DNA of 49,594 nucleotides from Chitinophagales bacterium. Lineage in GTDB: Bacteria > Bacteroidota > Bacteroidia > Chitinophagales > UBA10324. The stretch covers positions 1 to 49,594 of the forward strand of contig JACDDS010000021.1 in the NCBI GenBank assembly GCA_013816805.1. Direction: 5' to 3'. The notes beneath the pieces were generated by a model. The model searched no databases and had not been told where the DNA came from. It saw only the letters and a list, made by a program, of their open reading frames with translations. Positions 9,165 to 17,052 of this stretch are shown here, in pieces. A program made the translations under genes and the position numbers. The stretch's first letter is position 1. Every line of letters begins with the position of its first letter.

Positions 9165-9169
9165 GAGAG

Positions 9170-9242
9170 TGGTGAGGGCCAGAATTGAACTGGCGACGCA
9201 AGGATTTTCAGTCCTTCGCTCTACCAACTGAGCTACCCCACC
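9170..9242 (-). tRNA. tRNA-Phe (anticodon GAA)
   Basis: A complete 73-nt cloverleaf on the minus strand. The acceptor stem is GGTGGGG/CCTCACC with one G-U pair, the D arm GCTC AGTTGGTA GAGC, the anticodon stem AAGGA/TCCTT with loop CTGAAAA, and the T arm GCCAG TTCAATT CTGGC. The anticodon at positions 34-36 is GAA, which reads Phe codons. The discriminator base is A, and CCA is not encoded, so it must be added by the CCA-adding enzyme. Confidence 0.96.
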
Positions 9243-9256
9243 CTGGTAAAGGAATG

Positions 9257-9264
9257 CAAAAGTA
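9257..9264 (-). promoter_or_regulatory. Bacteroidota -7 promoter box of tRNA-Phe
   Basis: TACTTTTG on the minus strand matches the Bacteroidota -7 consensus TAnnTTTG and ends 14 bases before the tRNA 5' end. I see no good -33 TTG at the usual spacing. Confidence 0.5.
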
Positions 9265-9290
9265 AAAGATTTGAATAAAAGTGGAAAGGA

Positions 9291-9797
9291 TTAATCCAGT
9301 TGCAATGGAATTTTTAAAAAGGAGCTCATTTCTCTACCGGTTAATAATAAGTGTTCCTTGTTTTTTGAATAGGCAACTGTAACATTTTTTCCGTTATCGC
9401 TTAATAAGCCCAAAAGGAATTTTTGATTCCCTTTCGCAGTCAGTAAAACCTTATCAAAAGAAGTGAGCGGATAAGTATAAATCTTTTGAAAATATCCTAA
9501 GTGTTTGTATATAAAATAACATTTAGATTCATTATTATCTAATACTATTTTTCCATTTGCAGAAAGTATCCAAACACCGGAAAACAAAATGAGTGTAGAA
9601 AGTGCTAAAGGAAATACAGCAAGCTCACTGTTAAAAAAGCCGCGGAAAAGCATGGATAAAACAAACGTGATTACCCCTGCAGTAAAGACCGGATTCCAGA
9701 CCTTATTAGGAATGCTTTCAAGGACGAGGAATTGATCTTGTTTTTCTGCCAGCAAAGGAATATTTACATAATTTACCAGGTATAAAATTTTTTTCAA
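9291..9797 (-). CDS. Hypothetical membrane protein with two transmembrane segments
   Basis: A 168-residue protein. Two adjacent hydrophobic stretches (about residues 36-52 and 58-80: VFTAGVITFVLSMLF and VFPLALSTLILFSGVWIL) form a membrane hairpin. They are followed by a soluble C-terminal half of predicted beta strands (GKIVLDNNESKCYFIYKHLG ...) resembling the small PH-like domains attached to such hairpins in many bacterial proteins; this resemblance is a guess. No catalytic motif is visible. It is a single minus-strand gene upstream of the tRNA and divergent from the aminotransferase gene at 9921. I do not recognise the family. Confidence 0.6.
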   Translation of the reverse strand: MKKILYLVNYVNIPLLAEKQDQFLVLESIPNKVWNPVFTAGVITFVLSMLFRGFFNSELAVFPLALSTLILFSGVWILSANGKIVLDNNESKCYFIYKHLGYFQKIYTYPLTSFDKVLLTAKGNQKFLLGLLSDNGKNVTVAYSKNKEHLLLTGREMSSFLKIPLQLD

Positions 9798-9920
9798 TCC
9801 GTAAAAGTTATCTAAACGAAAAAGTAGATTTATCCGGCAATATTTTTATTTAGTTTAATCAGCGTATTTATTGTGCAGAATTAAAAATCCGGTTAAAATC
9901 ACAGCAGAAATACCATTAAG

Positions 9921-11111
9921 ATGGGAGATAACAGACAGCTTTTTTTAAATCGTATTGCGCAAACTTCAGGCATTCCCTTACTGCTTGAAATCGAAAAGGC
10001 TGAAGGCATTTTTCTATATGATTTTTCGGGAGAAAAATACTTGGATCTGATTTCCGGTATCAGTGTAAGCAATATTGGCCATCGGAATCTTAATGTGATC
10101 AAAGCAATTAATTACCAGTTGGAAAAGTACCTGCATGTAATGGTGTATGGTGAATTTGTTTTATCGCCTCAAGTGCAATTTGCTCAAATGCTCACTGATC
10201 ACCTTCCCATCGACTTGAATTGCGTTTACTTTACAAATTCCGGCACGGAAGCTACCGAAGGAGCATTAAAGCTTGCCAAGCGGCTGACTAATAGGGCAGA
10301 AGTAGTTTCCTTTCGCAATTCCTATCATGGCAGCTCACAGGGTGCCTTAAGCGTAATGGGTGATGAATATTGGCGCAATGCCTTTCGTCCGCTGATTCCC
10401 GGGAACCGGATACTACATTTCAACAATGAGGACGACCTTCTTTACATAAGTAATGAAACAGCAGCTGTAATTCTTGAGCCGGTACAGGCCGAGGCAGGAG
10501 TGATAGTTCCTGAAAATGATTTTCTGAAAAAGGTAAGAAACCGATGTAATGAAACCGGTTCAATAATGATTCTGGACGAATGTCAAACCGCATTTGGCCG
10601 AACAGGATCATTATTCTGCTTCGAACAATATGAATTTATTCCTGATATAATATTATTAGCAAAAGCACTTGGCGGCGGAATGCCTTTAGGAGCTTTTATC
10701 TCTTCGAAAGAAAAGATGATTGCCTTAACTGACAATCCTGTTTTAGGCCACATCACCACCTTTGGAGGGCATCCTGTTTGCTGTGCCGCGGGAAAAGCCG
10801 CTATGGAAGTATTAATAGAAGAAAAATTGATAGATAGTGTTCAGGAAAAAAAAATTCTTTTCCAAAACAATCTGCAGCATCCTGCTATTAAGAGCTTCAG
10901 AAGTGCAGGACTTCTGATTAGTTTAGAATTTGAAAATGAAATGATAAACCAGAAGATTGTTCAGGCATGTATTAAAAAAGGGGTATTGACGGATTGGTTT
11001 TTATTTGCTCCACAATGCATGCGTATTGCTCCTCCATTGATTATTTCTTTAGAGCAAATAACAGAGATATGTAAAATTATTTTAAGCTCTATTGATGAAG
11101 TGCTGAAATAA
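9921..11111 (+). CDS. Class-III PLP-dependent aminotransferase (acetylornithine/ornithine aminotransferase-like)
   Basis: A 396-residue soluble enzyme of fold type I, subgroup class III. Visible motifs are the PLP-phosphate binding TNSGTEATEGALKLAKR, an aromatic-His pair SYHGSSQGAL, EPVQAEAGV, the cofactor Asp in ILDECQTAFGRTG, and the Schiff-base lysine in LLAKALGGGMPLGAF (about residue 247), then TTFGGHPVCCAAG. The length is normal for ArgD/RocD relatives. Family members transfer an omega-amino group to 2-oxoglutarate. The exact substrate cannot be fixed from sequence, and no arginine-biosynthesis genes are nearby, so I withhold a symbol. It is transcribed divergently from 9291-9797 and converges on the BNR-repeat gene, with only 17 bases between the two stops and no clear terminator. 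Confidence 0.88.
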   Translation: MGDNRQLFLNRIAQTSGIPLLLEIEKAEGIFLYDFSGEKYLDLISGISVSNIGHRNLNVIKAINYQLEKYLHVMVYGEFVLSPQVQFAQMLTDHLPIDLNCVYFTNSGTEATEGALKLAKRLTNRAEVVSFRNSYHGSSQGALSVMGDEYWRNAFRPLIPGNRILHFNNEDDLLYISNETAAVILEPVQAEAGVIVPENDFLKKVRNRCNETGSIMILDECQTAFGRTGSLFCFEQYEFIPDIILLAKALGGGMPLGAFISSKEKMIALTDNPVLGHITTFGGHPVCCAAGKAAMEVLIEEKLIDSVQEKKILFQNNLQHPAIKSFRSAGLLISLEFENEMINQKIVQACIKKGVLTDWFLFAPQCMRIAPPLIISLEQITEICKIILSSIDEVLK

Positions 11112-11128
11112 TAATAACAACAATAATC

Positions 11129-14100
11129 TCATTCTTTTATAACCCGTTCCGGATCTGCAACCTTAAGTTGCAGTTGTTGTGCCGCATTATTAAATGCAGG
11201 TACTTGTAAACTATAAATATTCTGGAGACGAGTCATTATTGGAGCTATCCTGCTGTTAAGTTCTGTGAGTACTGCAAATTGCTGTTGCGTAGGTCGGGTA
11301 TCTGAATTCCGAATAAAATCCTGTAAAGCGTTATAGCGCTCTATAAGCTGCATAGGATAGCGAAGATCATCTTCTCCGGCTTTAATCTTTGAGTTTATCA
11401 GCGTGTCCTGTATTTTCTGCAACGAATCAATTAAAGGATCAGCAATTTTTTTGAGCGTTAATATTTTAGTGGTGTCACTGAAGCTATTGACAAAATTATT
11501 AACCTGATCCTGCACACCGCGAATCTGTAAAATGGTTTTAATGATTTCATTTTGTTTCTTATTGATCTGCATCATTAAATCCTGCTGCGAATTGAGGTCT
11601 TCAACAGAAGATTTTACTTTTGGATTTAACATAACGGAAAAGCTTCTTTGCATCAGCAACGTATCACCTTTCATGAGTTTCACAATGTAATTTCCGGGAA
11701 TTACTTTCGGGCCTTTAAGTGATTCATTTCCCCAATACTCGTCCTCAATATGCCGGGAATCCGGATACCTCAGATCCCATGCAAAACGATTCATGCCACT
11801 GTCAGCCGGAAGAATATCCTTTTTATGTTTTGGGTCTTCATAGAAATCCGGTTTGTTTTTCAATGGTTCTCCGTACTTATCAATTTTATTGGAAAAAGCA
11901 ATAATACTATCGCCACCTGAAGTATAGAAAGCCAGTTTAATTTCTCCTTTTGGTTTTCGTTTTAAATAATAGTCAATTATTACTCCGTTTGGTGCATTTG
12001 TTCCTTCCTGCCGCTGAACGACTTCATCACTTTCCGCCTCAAGTTGCTTTCCGTCCATGCGAATGGCAGGATTGGGCTGGTAAAGCCAATAGGCAGAATG
12101 GGATATAGAATCGTTAATCTGGTAGAGCGGGCTTAAATCATCGAGCACCCAGAATGCTCTTCCGTGTGTAGCTATAACCAGGTCTTTTAAATCTTTCTTT
12201 ACCTGGATATCATGAACAGGAGTTACAGGAAGATTGAGCTGAAGCGACTGCCAGTGATCACCATTATCGAATGAAGTATATACACCCGTTTCAGTTCCTG
12301 CATAAAGCAACTTTTTTCTATTGGGGTCTTCCCGCACACATCGCGTATATACATCAGCAGGTAATCCCCTGGTGATCATTTCCCAGGATTTTCCATAGTT
12401 GGTAGTTCGATAAATATAAGGATGGGTATCATCAAGGCGATAACGATGCGCTGCAAAGAAACAGGTGCCTGCATCATAATGGGAGGGTTCAATGATGCTT
12501 ACTGTTGACCATGCAGGTAAAACTTTTGGAGTAACATCTGTCCAGTTCTTGCCATCATCGGTGCTTAAATGTATAAGGCCGTCATCACTTCCAGCCCAAA
12601 GTTCACCCTGTTTGGCCGGAGATTCTGCAAAAGCATATACAGTGCAATAAATTTCAGCGCCTGTATTATCGGGTGTAATAGGTCCTCCACTTTGCAATTG
12701 CTTTGAGGGATCATTACGGGTAAGATCTGGTGATATAGTTTCCCAGCTCATGCCGCCGTTTACAGACCGATGGATATATTGTGAAGTGCAAAACAGCTCT
12801 TTAGGATTCCATGGTGAAAAAGCAATTGGATAAGTCCATGCAAAGCGGTTTTTTAAAAAATCTGCTCCCCAGCCGTCATTAATAAGCGGATAGACTGAAA
12901 CTACCTGAAATTGCTCGTTATTTTTATCGTGACGGGTCATTATGCCATCGTATTCACCTCCATAAGATACAATGGGGTCAGTCGGGTCAGGCACTATATA
13001 GCCTGCTTCGCCACCTGCGGGCACATACCAGTCGCTTGCACCAATAGTTGAACCATATGATCTGGTTGCAATTCGGACAGGCCCCCAATCCTGCTGTCCT
13101 CCGTATGCATGGTAAGGGAAATCGTTATCGAGGTTTACGTGGTAAAACTGGCAGGTCGGCAAGTCTTCGCGGGTCCAGGTTTTGCCACCGTTAAATGTCA
13201 CTGTAGCACTTCCGTCATCAGCAATAATAAAATTATCAGAGTTATCCGGGTTGATCCACACATCGTGGTTATCTCCATGTTCCTGTGTTATTTTTGAAAA
13301 TGACATTCCTCCATCTATAGATTTCCAGAACTCTACATTACTTATATAAAGCAGGTTTTCATTATTAGGATCACAATATATTTCGGAAAAGTACCATGGT
13401 CTTTGAGTAAGGTCATTTTTTGCAGATGCAGTGTCCCATGTTTTTCCGCCATTATCACTTCTATATAACCGGGCATTTTTATTTTCTACCATTGCATATA
13501 CCCTTTGCGGGTTTGAAGCCGCAACTGCAATGCAAATCTTTCCCAGCAATCCTTTGGGCATGCCCGGGTTCTGTGAAAGAGATGTCCAGGTATCGCCTCC
13601 ATCAATGCTCTTATACAATCCACCTCCTGTTCCTCCGCTGGTAAGTTTCCAGGGCTTTCGGTTTACCTGCCATAGGGATGCATATATAATGTTAGGATTT
13701 GTGGGATCATAATCAATATCAATAGCTCCCGTGCTGTCATTTTTTACAAGCACCTGCTGCCAGGATTTACCTCCATCTTTTGTTCTGTATACTCCGCGCT
13801 CTTTATTTACCCCAAACATTTTCCCCATCACCGCCGCAAAAGCGACATCCGGATTATTTGGATGGATGATAATTCTTCCTGTTGCTGACGCATCAAGAGT
13901 GAGCACATGTTTCCATGTTTTACCTGCATCGATGGATTTATAAATTCCGTCACCCATTATAGCAGTATTACGAATGGCTGCTTCACCCATTCCAGCATAT
14001 ATTACATTGGGATCACTGGCGGAAACAGCCAATGCTCCTACTGATGCTGAATGAAAATTTGAATCGGAAATAGAGACCCAGGTGTTCCCTGCATCAGTGG

Positions 14101-14353
14101 TTTTCCATACACCGCCTCCTGTTGCACCAAGATAATAGATAAGCGGATTTCCAACTACTCCGCTGGCAGTCAGCGATCGTCCACCCTGGTAGGGTCCAAT
14201 ATTTCGCCACTTCATTCCGGAATATAGCTGCCTGCTGAATACTTCCGTGGAAGCGGCATTGCTCACTTTTTTGGAGGAAGATTTCTGTGCAAAACCGTAT
14301 GAAGCGAATAAGAAAGAATGGATCGATACAATAAAGACTAACTGAACTCTCAT
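11129..14353 (-). CDS. Large exported BNR/VPS10-like beta-propeller protein
   Basis: A 1074-residue protein with a signal peptide (MRVQLVFIVSIHSFLFASYGFAQ). From about residue 45 to 740 it holds many BNR/Asp-box repeats of the form S.D.G.TW (GGVWKTTDAGNTWVSIS, IYKSIDAGKTWKHV, LYKSIDGGDTWTSL, RSVNGGMSWETIS, IHLSTDDGKNWTDV), as in sortilin/VPS10 and sialidase-type propellers. The C-terminal third holds a beta domain (FAWDLRYPDSRH...) and a helical region. Close relatives in Bacteroidota are annotated as glycosyl hydrolase or VPS10 domain proteins, but sialidase catalytic residues are not evident, so enzymatic activity is unproven. No T9SS tail is present; the protein is probably periplasmic or outer-membrane associated. 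It follows the membrane-protein gene at 14381-15430 by 27 bases and is likely co-transcribed. Confidence 0.82.
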   Translation of the reverse strand: MRVQLVFIVSIHSFLFASYGFAQKSSSKKVSNAASTEVFSRQLYSGMKWRNIGPYQGGRSLTASGVVGNPLIYYLGATGGGVWKTTDAGNTWVSISDSNFHSASVGALAVSASDPNVIYAGMGEAAIRNTAIMGDGIYKSIDAGKTWKHVLTLDASATGRIIIHPNNPDVAFAAVMGKMFGVNKERGVYRTKDGGKSWQQVLVKNDSTGAIDIDYDPTNPNIIYASLWQVNRKPWKLTSGGTGGGLYKSIDGGDTWTSLSQNPGMPKGLLGKICIAVAASNPQRVYAMVENKNARLYRSDNGGKTWDTASAKNDLTQRPWYFSEIYCDPNNENLLYISNVEFWKSIDGGMSFSKITQEHGDNHDVWINPDNSDNFIIADDGSATVTFNGGKTWTREDLPTCQFYHVNLDNDFPYHAYGGQQDWGPVRIATRSYGSTIGASDWYVPAGGEAGYIVPDPTDPIVSYGGEYDGIMTRHDKNNEQFQVVSVYPLINDGWGADFLKNRFAWTYPIAFSPWNPKELFCTSQYIHRSVNGGMSWETISPDLTRNDPSKQLQSGGPITPDNTGAEIYCTVYAFAESPAKQGELWAGSDDGLIHLSTDDGKNWTDVTPKVLPAWSTVSIIEPSHYDAGTCFFAAHRYRLDDTHPYIYRTTNYGKSWEMITRGLPADVYTRCVREDPNRKKLLYAGTETGVYTSFDNGDHWQSLQLNLPVTPVHDIQVKKDLKDLVIATHGRAFWVLDDLSPLYQINDSISHSAYWLYQPNPAIRMDGKQLEAESDEVVQRQEGTNAPNGVIIDYYLKRKPKGEIKLAFYTSGGDSIIAFSNKIDKYGEPLKNKPDFYEDPKHKKDILPADSGMNRFAWDLRYPDSRHIEDEYWGNESLKGPKVIPGNYIVKLMKGDTLLMQRSFSVMLNPKVKSSVEDLNSQQDLMMQINKKQNEIIKTILQIRGVQDQVNNFVNSFSDTTKILTLKKIADPLIDSLQKIQDTLINSKIKAGEDDLRYPMQLIERYNALQDFIRNSDTRPTQQQFAVLTELNSRIAPIMTRLQNIYSLQVPAFNNAAQQLQLKVADPERVIKE

Positions 14354-14380
14354 GAGTATATTTTTGGTGTAAGTATAGAA

Positions 14381-15430
14381 TTATCGGGCAGCAACCTTTT
14401 TAACGGCAGGTCTTTTTCCAGTAAAAATATTATTGAACTCTTTACCGATATTGATAAACGTAAGATGGTTGAGAGGAAACTCCAGCAGCACATGGGAAAA
14501 GCTGAGAAAAAACAGCCATTTTAATCCCAATTTGTAATCATAAGCATAAATACCAATTGAGGCAAGCCATATTATTATAATTCCTGCAAGACGTGACTTC
14601 GAAATATTATGCCACTGGATTACAGATGTTTTGGAAAACCAGTTCAGATAATGATACATGTAGGCAAACCCTATAAATGCCATTACTGCAAAAGCAGAAC
14701 GACTCTGATAGAGTGCATTGTTAACGAACTGAAAGTATTCCTGGATATTGGCCGGCTGATTAAAATCATGTTTGGTAAAGGGTGTCATTAAATAATAATT
14801 CAACATCTGGAAATCATGGTAATTATTTTTGACATTAGAAGAAACGATATAGCCGGTTCTTTCAGGAAATAAATAAAAGAAACTCATCGTGCATAAAATA
14901 AATACTGCAAGAGAACTGATTCCGGAAATGCTTCTTCCCCGAAGGGCACCCACAAGTATAAAGAGACCGGTGAATATAAAAACATGAATTATGGTGGGAA
15001 GAAAAACACTGAATACAGAGCTTAATGCATCACTTTTAACAACCAATCCTGAAAGAGGAAATAATAAAAAGATAAGCAAGAGCCGGGTATAAATATTCTT
15101 AACCAGAACAAAGATGAGCGCTGTGCTGAAGGCGAAAAAAGTAATAGCGGTTGCCATTCCCGGTGTTATGCGGGGAATCAACTGAAGGGAAGCTAACGTA
15201 ATAAGTACCCCGGCAGCAAGCAGTAATATAAAGTCGTATTTACCTTTTGTAAAATAGTGACGGTCATGAAGCCATGAAATTTCCGTTAGATAATGCAATG
15301 GGCCAAGCACTGCATATACCACAAGAAAAGTTTCAAAGGGAAATATAAAGGCCGTTATTGCCGAAATGATCATCAGGCCAATATTCAGGTAATTCACCTG
15401 GTCCGCCGATAGCTTTAAGTTAAACATCAT
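14381..15430 (-). CDS. Polytopic membrane protein of unknown function
   Basis: A 349-residue integral membrane protein with about nine or ten hydrophobic segments spread along its length and no signal peptide. A conserved-looking cytosolic or interfacial stretch, HYLTEISWLHDRHYFTKGKY (about residues 46-65), carries several histidines. A further histidine lies near the C-terminus in LSFSHVLLEFPLNHLTF. The histidine-rich polytopic layout faintly recalls the Brp/Blh carotene-cleaving dioxygenase family, but I cannot confirm this. It is the first gene of a likely two-gene unit with the BNR-repeat protein. The C-terminus is basic (GKRPAVKKVAAR). Confidence 0.6.
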   Translation of the reverse strand: MMFNLKLSADQVNYLNIGLMIISAITAFIFPFETFLVVYAVLGPLHYLTEISWLHDRHYFTKGKYDFILLLAAGVLITLASLQLIPRITPGMATAITFFAFSTALIFVLVKNIYTRLLLIFLLFPLSGLVVKSDALSSVFSVFLPTIIHVFIFTGLFILVGALRGRSISGISSLAVFILCTMSFFYLFPERTGYIVSSNVKNNYHDFQMLNYYLMTPFTKHDFNQPANIQEYFQFVNNALYQSRSAFAVMAFIGFAYMYHYLNWFSKTSVIQWHNISKSRLAGIIIIWLASIGIYAYDYKLGLKWLFFLSFSHVLLEFPLNHLTFINIGKEFNNIFTGKRPAVKKVAAR

Positions 15431-15542
15431 GTAATAGCAGGTGACGAAATTAATTCATTCCGAAGGAAGAATTTACGATTATTTAAGAGGTGTATCTTAA
15501 CAAGGAAATAGAGATGGATTCATTTCCAATTTTGAAGTTAAG

Positions 15543-16091
15543 TTAAATATGCTCCACATCTTTTACAGCACTGCTGATTTTAATTAGTGCACTTCCGAAA
15601 AACATTAAATCAACACCAATACCAAACCCAATAACATATAAGCCAGAGAAAGGCCATTTTATAAAAACAAGGATTCCCAGCGATAAGGACAAGATACCAC
15701 TAAACAGGATCCATGATTTTCCTGCAAACTCATTTGTTGTTGCCACAATGATGCGGTAAATACCGCCTAATATTAGAAACGCTGCAAGAACTATTGTCAT
15801 GGAAAAAGCCGTAGCCGTGAAATTGGTTGCGATTAAACCACCGGCAATAATGGAAAGAATGCCGAAGATCAATTCAAAGTTTAATCCGCTTTTAGTTTCC
15901 GCCGGACGGAAGCCATATATACCCTGCACAATACCGGCTATTATCAAAATCATTCCAAAGAAAAGCACGCTTACCAATGTGGCAACCATGGCGAAAGAGA
16001 GTGCAATAATGCCTAATATAATCAGGAAAATTCCCAGTAGCATTATCCATCTTCGGTTTTCTTCTAATTCATCAATAAAATAAGCTTTCAT
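15543..16091 (-). CDS. HdeD-family (DUF308) membrane protein
   Basis: A 182-residue protein with six hydrophobic segments arranged as three hairpin pairs, the DUF308 layout of HdeD. The repeated patterns (LGIFLIILGIIALSFA, FGILSIIAGGLIA, SGILSLSLGILVFIKWP) are typical of this family, including the W-P near the last hairpin. HdeD takes part in acid resistance at high cell density in Escherichia coli; a general envelope-stress role here is inference. The gene stands alone on the minus strand, divergent from the GT2 gene, with a good Bacteroidota promoter immediately upstream. Confidence 0.85.
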   Translation of the reverse strand: MKAYFIDELEENRRWIMLLGIFLIILGIIALSFAMVATLVSVLFFGMILIIAGIVQGIYGFRPAETKSGLNFELIFGILSIIAGGLIATNFTATAFSMTIVLAAFLILGGIYRIIVATTNEFAGKSWILFSGILSLSLGILVFIKWPFSGLYVIGFGIGVDLMFFGSALIKISSAVKDVEHI

Positions 16092-16107
16092 GAGAGGTGT
16101 TTGGTAT

Positions 16108-16137
16108 CAAAGTTAAAAGAAGGAAAAGTATGTACAA
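16108..16137 (-). promoter_or_regulatory. Bacteroidota-type promoter of the hdeD-like gene
   Basis: Reading the minus strand, a TTG (-33 element) is followed by 19 bases and then TAACTTTG, a perfect TAnnTTTG -7 box that ends 16 bases before the start codon at 16091. Both elements and their spacing match the known Bacteroidota consensus. Confidence 0.6.
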
Positions 16138-16262
16138 GGTGTTTAATCTTTATTTTTAACGTAATCATTGCTTTAGTTAAGGTCAAGTACCGTTTATTTA
16201 GTTCATTTTTTTTATCCATTCAGTATTTTTATCGACTATAAAAATTTTGTTTTCGTTATAAT

Positions 16263-16988
16263 ATGGAAAAAAAGGAAACATTAAGCATTATAATACCCGC
16301 TTATAACGAAGGCAAAACCATCCATCTTATTCTAAATAAAATAAAAACAGTAGCGTTAAAAGCAAATATTAACAAAGAGGTAATTATAGTTAACGATTGC
16401 TCTCTGGATAACACCGAGGAAGTAATTCTTACTTACATTAATACCAATCCCCAGCTAAAAATTCAATATTATAAACATAATAAAAATGCAGGTAAAGGTG
16501 CTGCATTACATACAGGTATTAATAAAGCCTCCGGTGAATATATTATTATACAGGATGCTGATCTCGAATATGACCCGAATGAATACAATATTTTGCTGGA
16601 ACCCATATTGAATGGATTTGCTGACGTAGTATTTGGTTCGCGGTTTATGGGAGGTAAGCCCCACCGGCTATTATTTTTCTGGCATTCTATTGGGAATAAA
16701 ATGCTTACCTCATTGTGCAATATGTTTTCAAACCTCAACATGACGGATATGGAAACCTGTTATAAACTATTTAAAACAGAGATTCTTCATTCCATTGTTC
16801 TTAAAGAGAAACGTTTTGGATTCGAGCCTGAGGTAACATTAAAGATTTCGCGTGTACCTGATGTGCGTATTTATGAAGTCGGAATTTCTTACTATGGACG
16901 TACCTATTCAGAGGGAAAAAAAATAGGATGGAAGGATGGACTTTGGGCTATCTTTTGCATTTTTAAATATGGCTTAATGTCTTCATAA
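16263..16988 (+). CDS. Family 2 glycosyltransferase (polyprenyl-phosphate sugar synthase type)
   Basis: A 241-residue GT-A fold enzyme. The N-terminal LSIIIPAYNEGKTI, the acidic pair in IIVNDCSLDNT and the metal-binding IQDADLEYDP (about residues 96-105), followed by FGSRFMGG, place it in GT2 near DPM1/dolichol-phosphate mannosyltransferase-like enzymes. These load a sugar from an NDP donor onto polyprenyl phosphate. There are no transmembrane segments, so it would be a peripheral enzyme of the inner membrane's cytoplasmic face. The next gene, 64 bases downstream, is a GT39-type membrane transferase that could use the lipid-linked sugar. The start ATG lies in an AT-rich leader without a Shine-Dalgarno motif, normal for this phylum. 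Confidence 0.88.
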   Translation: MEKKETLSIIIPAYNEGKTIHLILNKIKTVALKANINKEVIIVNDCSLDNTEEVILTYINTNPQLKIQYYKHNKNAGKGAALHTGINKASGEYIIIQDADLEYDPNEYNILLEPILNGFADVVFGSRFMGGKPHRLLFFWHSIGNKMLTSLCNMFSNLNMTDMETCYKLFKTEILHSIVLKEKRFGFEPEVTLKISRVPDVRIYEVGISYYGRTYSEGKKIGWKDGLWAIFCIFKYGLMSS

Positions 16989-17052
16989 GCAAATTGGTTG
17001 TATCATTTTTGTTTTTTAAAATTTCAATATTCTCATCCAGCAGTCAGGTATC

